NCBI GenBank assembly: GCA_029857995.1
Contig: JAOUFZ010000077.1
Location: 1 to 7,672 of the forward strand
DNA: 7,672 nt
Origin: Dehalococcoidia bacterium
Lineage (GTDB): Bacteria > Chloroflexota > Dehalococcoidia > GIF9 > AB-539-J10
Direction: 5' to 3'
A model generated the notes under the pieces. The model saw nothing but the letters and a program-made list of their open reading frames with translations. It made no database searches and was not told the origin of the DNA. The position numbers were made by a program, and so were the translations under genes. Positions 5,978-7,672 of the stretch are shown piece after piece; positions within the stretch are counted from its first letter, which is position 1, and each line of letters opens with the position of its first letter.

Positions 5978-6763
5978 TCAATGACTGTACCAATCGGGGT
6001 AGATTTGTGTGAGCACTACAGAGGGGTCGCACAGAGGTCCGAGATACATGATGGGATACCCGATCCTTCTTTCTCGCAGGGCCTGCAATCCTTCGACCGC
6101 CTTTGCCATCATTCCCGGTGGCAGCGCCATAACCATTTCATCTTCGGTAACGGTGCCGAATGCCCTCTCTCCCATGCAGGGAATAGCCAGGGCAGGCTTG
6201 CCAGTAGTATAGCACTGAGCCAAACTATCGGCACAGGCCCCCTCGCCGATGAAGAAAAACTGAAAGCGCTCGTAGTCTTTGAACTGGAGCGCATTCATCA
6301 GCAACATCATCTGAGCGGGATTACCGTAGATTAAAATCACGTCGGGGGCAAACTTCACCGAACCCAGTGGGGCGACCACAATGGCTTCTCCGGGTGGAAC
6401 CAGGGGATATGCCACCATCTGTTTTCTGGCTTCTTCCACGTTGGCGAACCAGCTAGTGGCGAAGGCATTCGCCTCCCAGGTAATCTGCTTTTCGGTAGTA
6501 GCAGCCAGACCACAGATTCGAGCACAGCGCTCACCGAGGTTGTCTCTTGTCAATCCTACAGTCATGCCTCCCATTCGAGCCAACGCTGGTGCCTGGCAAA
6601 AGGAAGCTTTTCGATCGAGTCTCATCACGTCCGGTATTTTGTCCAGCTCCTCCACTTTCTCCAGTCTCTTGTAGGCAACGGGGCTTGTTTTGAGACGAAG
6701 CAAACGCTCCATCTCCTGGGTAAGTTTTGCCCAGTCAACCACTGTGGCCTCTTTTTTCTCCAC
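5978..6763 (-). CDS. DUF169 family protein A (cysteine-rich paralogue)
   Basis: This is a 261-residue protein starting at GTG 6763-6761, which has GGGAGG six bases upstream. The frame stays open to an ATG at 6838, but the extra stretch contains a promoter (TTGACA-18-TATGAT) and lacks a ribosome site, so the longer version is rejected. DUF169 (PF02596) is uncharacterised. Visible family features are KTSPVAYKRL (25-34), VKFAPDVILIYGNP (136-149), and a conserved C-terminal region: C177, TTGKPALAIPCMGERAFG (186-203) and TEDEMVMALP (206-215). Cysteines at 56, 80, 84, 177, 184, 196 and 245 are numerous for a cytoplasmic protein. C80-x3-C84 and C177-x6-C184-x11-C196 could bind metal or a cluster, which is an inference only. 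It is the first gene of the probable operon and is paralogous to DUF169 B three genes on. No signal peptide or membrane helix is evident. Confidence 0.9.
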   Translation of the reverse strand: MEKKEATVVDWAKLTQEMERLLRLKTSPVAYKRLEKVEELDKIPDVMRLDRKASFCQAPALARMGGMTVGLTRDNLGERCARICGLAATTEKQITWEANAFATSWFANVEEARKQMVAYPLVPPGEAIVVAPLGSVKFAPDVILIYGNPAQMMLLMNALQFKDYERFQFFFIGEGACADSLAQCYTTGKPALAIPCMGERAFGTVTEDEMVMALPPGMMAKAVEGLQALRERRIGYPIMYLGPLCDPSVVLTQIYPDWYSH

Positions 6764-6769
6764 TTGTTT

Positions 6770-6775
6770 CCTCCC
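6770..6775 (-). promoter_or_regulatory. Ribosome site deciding the DUF169 A GTG start
   Basis: GGGAGG on the minus strand ends six bases before GTG 6763-6761. An in-frame ATG at 6784-6782 lies immediately upstream of this tract, and the ATG at 6838 lies within the promoter region; neither has a ribosome site of its own. Confidence 0.75.
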
Positions 6776-6802
6776 TTTTTTCATTCGTGATCTAGCAGAA
6801 GA

Positions 6803-6832
6803 ATCATAGGCAGCCTGGTATGTGGTTGTCAA
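6803..6832 (-). promoter_or_regulatory. Near-consensus sigma70 promoter of the DUF169 operon
   Basis: On the minus strand a perfect -35 TTGACA (6832-6827) is followed after 18 bases by TATGAT (6808-6803), which matches five of six -10 positions. Transcription would start near 6796, giving a leader of about 33 bases that contains the GGGAGG ribosome site of the GTG start. This explains how the DUF169 A, small barrel, SDR and DUF169 B genes are expressed together. Elements are seen directly; activity is inferred. Confidence 0.75.
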
Positions 6833-6848
6833 CATCACACGCCCGGCT

Positions 6849-6911
6849 TTACTTTTTTCCTTGGGCTGCTGCCTTTTTAATGCTATGTCCTACGTGCAAT
6901 ACTATTTCCAT
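6849..6911 (-). pseudogene. Possible tail of a lost gene or 20-residue frame
   Basis: From ATG 6911-6909 the frame encodes 20 residues, MEIVLHVGHSIKKAAAQGKK, then TAA. The same frame runs coding-like a further ten or so residues upstream (SKPVWIPS before the Met) until it enters the REP-like repeat and meets a stop at about 6981-6983. The lysine/alanine-rich ending looks like a real protein C-terminus, and there is no ribosome site before the ATG. I read it as the end of a gene broken by the repeat, but chance is not excluded and I recognise no family. Confidence 0.3.
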
Positions 6912-6954
6912 CGAAGGAATCCAGACCGGCTTGCTTAGTGATTCATCGTGTCTG

Positions 6955-7006
6955 TCATTGCGAGGAACGAGATTCCTCGCTTACGCTTCGGAACAGGCTC
7001 CGCAAT
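6955..7006. repeat. REP-like palindromic repeat (TCATTGCGAGG...CCGCAAT)
   Basis: The plus strand has GTCATTGCGAGGAACGAGAT at 6955-6974. GCGAGGAA (6960-6967) pairs perfectly with TTCCTCGC (6973-6980) around a five-base loop, and ATTGCG (6957-6962) also mirrors CGCAAT (7001-7006). The GTCATTGCGAGG ... CGCAAT wording is that of a widespread dispersed intergenic repeat in bacteria. Next to it are two imperfect direct copies, ATCCCTGATACCGG (7005-7018) and ATCCTGCTACCGG (7031-7043), probably part of the same unit. It may act as the 3' boundary of the upstream transcript. Confidence 0.7.
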
Positions 7007-7096
7007 CCCTGATACCGGGGAAAGCTTTCTATCCTGCTACCGGATCGATGGGAGATGACGAGGCTCAAATGCCGAATGAACGAGATGCTGTAATTG

Positions 7097-7288
7097 TTAG
7101 GGCTTATACTCAGGTGCTCTGCGATAAGGGGATCTGTAGTCCGGGTCTTTCAGATATGGGCATGTATCACCGCATGTTTGTTTATTAGAGCATTTAATAA
7201 CGTGAGAGCCGTCGTCATACTTCACAATATAAGCATTGACATGATAAATCGGGCAACTTATGCGACGCCTTTCAACTACGCTTGCCAT
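7097..7288 (-). CDS. Small four-cysteine protein of unknown function
   Basis: A 63-residue protein begins MASVVERRRISCPIYHV and ends YRRAPEYKP. Cysteines at 12, 33, 39 and 43 (C-x20-C-x5-C-x3-C) suggest a small zinc-ribbon-like or otherwise metal-bound fold; this is inferred from spacing, and no named family is recognised. The central part, IVKYDDGSHVIKC, is strand-like, and the C-terminus is basic and aromatic. The ATG lies seven bases after the ferritin-like gene's stop. The only ribosome-site-like tract, AAGGAG, is in that gene's last codons, 12 bases from the ATG, so translation is probably coupled. The gene ends at TAA, about 90 bases before the REP-like repeat. It is short, but composition and tight spacing make it a likely real gene. 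Confidence 0.65.
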   Translation of the reverse strand: MASVVERRRISCPIYHVNAYIVKYDDGSHVIKCSNKQTCGDTCPYLKDPDYRSPYRRAPEYKP

Positions 7289-7294
7289 GCTTAG

Positions 7295-7672
7295 TCATGT
7301 CTCCTTAAGAAGCGTTCTTAGTTTATCTTCACGACCCTTTCTCTTCTTGGCTACTATTAAAAAAGTCCTGGGTACATCTGCCATAAACGCTTTTGATTGT
7401 TCGGCGGCATCAGTGTAAAACGAGATGAGCTTCTGCTCCATATCAATGGCCTGATTTAAGGCATCAGTGTAGCCCAGTCCTTTCGCGGGTTCTCTCTCAA
7501 ACGTATATTTATCGGTTTCTACACTGAAGGCAAAACACCCCTCAATGGCATCAGTGATAACGCCGTAGTATGCCCTTTGAATTATCGTTGTATATTTATT
7601 ATTCTCTTTGGAGAAGGCGAGAAAAAGCTCTGCCGCTTTGGGATATCTCTCTGCCATCTTTTCATAAAGCCA
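7295..7672 (-). CDS. Ferritin/rubrerythrin-like protein, 5' end outside the window
   Basis: The frame is open to the window edge (WLYEK precedes the first in-window Met), so 125 C-terminal residues are visible and the true start lies beyond 7672. Helical segments follow the rubrerythrin/ferritin-like four-helix plan: AAELFLAFSKENNKY, then TDAIEGCFAF, then DALNQAIDMEQKLISFYTDA, then FLIVAKKRKGREDKL. In iron-binding members, helices two and four carry ExxH. Here helix two has ENNK and helix four has KKRKGREDK, so the ligands are largely lost, while the Glu of MEQKLISFY is kept. It may be a metal-free structural or regulatory relative, or the fold assignment may be wrong. It ends in TGA seven bases before the four-cysteine protein and is probably in the same transcript. 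Confidence 0.65.
   Translation of the reverse strand, partial: WLYEKMAERYPKAAELFLAFSKENNKYTTIIQRAYYGVITDAIEGCFAFSVETDKYTFEREPAKGLGYTDALNQAIDMEQKLISFYTDAAEQSKAFMADVPRTFLIVAKKRKGREDKLRTLLKET

Noticed and set aside
104..6838. Numerous plus-strand open frames of 60-170 codons (for example 437-949, 1091-1414, 2784-3098, 5158-5415, 5981-6334).
   Set aside because: They lie opposite well-supported minus-strand genes, have no family resemblance and lack ribosome sites; they are antisense shadows.
6820..7188. Plus-strand 122-codon frame across the gene-free stretch upstream of DUF169 A.
   Set aside because: It runs through the REP-like repeat and the antisense of the four-cysteine gene, without a ribosome site or recognisable domain.
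1..7672. CRISPR array, rRNA or complete insertion sequence.
   Set aside because: No regularly spaced repeats of 20-40 bases, no rRNA-like sequence and no transposase domain were seen.

Overview
The window looks like bacterial chromosome. Every gene I can support is read from the minus strand, so transcription runs from base 7672 towards base 1. Strong Shine-Dalgarno sequences (AAAGGAGG or AAGGGGGG), GTG starts and sigma70-type promoters show it is bacterial. DUF169 proteins, a degenerate ferritin-like protein, a divergent acyl-CoA dehydrogenase and a large LivJ-type binding lipoprotein together resemble uncultured anaerobic Chloroflexota (Dehalococcoidia-like) or similar sediment bacteria. 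This placement is an inference from protein style and was not tested.

Layout, in the direction of transcription. (1) 7672-7097: the 3' part of a ferritin/rubrerythrin-like gene cut by the window edge, closely followed by a 63-residue four-cysteine protein. (2) 7096-6764: a gene-free stretch with a REP-like hairpin repeat, what looks like the tail of a lost gene, and a near-consensus promoter. (3) 6763-3820: a probable operon of DUF169 protein A, a small alpha/beta-barrel protein that seems to start at ATA, a short-chain dehydrogenase/reductase (SDR), and DUF169 protein B. (4) 3596-2283: an acyl-CoA dehydrogenase-family protein with its own strong ribosome site, 223 bases after DUF169 B. (5) 2282-1541: a 742-base gap with a possible small mobile-element relic, a near-consensus promoter, and a leader carrying stacked ribosome sites and a 27-codon frame. 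(6) 1540-104: a lipoprotein substrate-binding component of a branched-chain-amino-acid-type ABC importer. Its permease and ATPase genes are not in the window.

Taken together, the 6763-2283 block reads as a small catabolic or biosynthetic cassette: two NAD(P)/FAD-type redox enzymes, a small dimeric-barrel protein that could be an accessory enzyme, and two paralogous proteins of unknown function. An uptake lipoprotein follows. The substrate cannot be deduced. The most unusual points are the ATA start, the two DUF169 paralogues that differ in their cysteines, and the dehydrogenase that lacks the usual catalytic glutamate.
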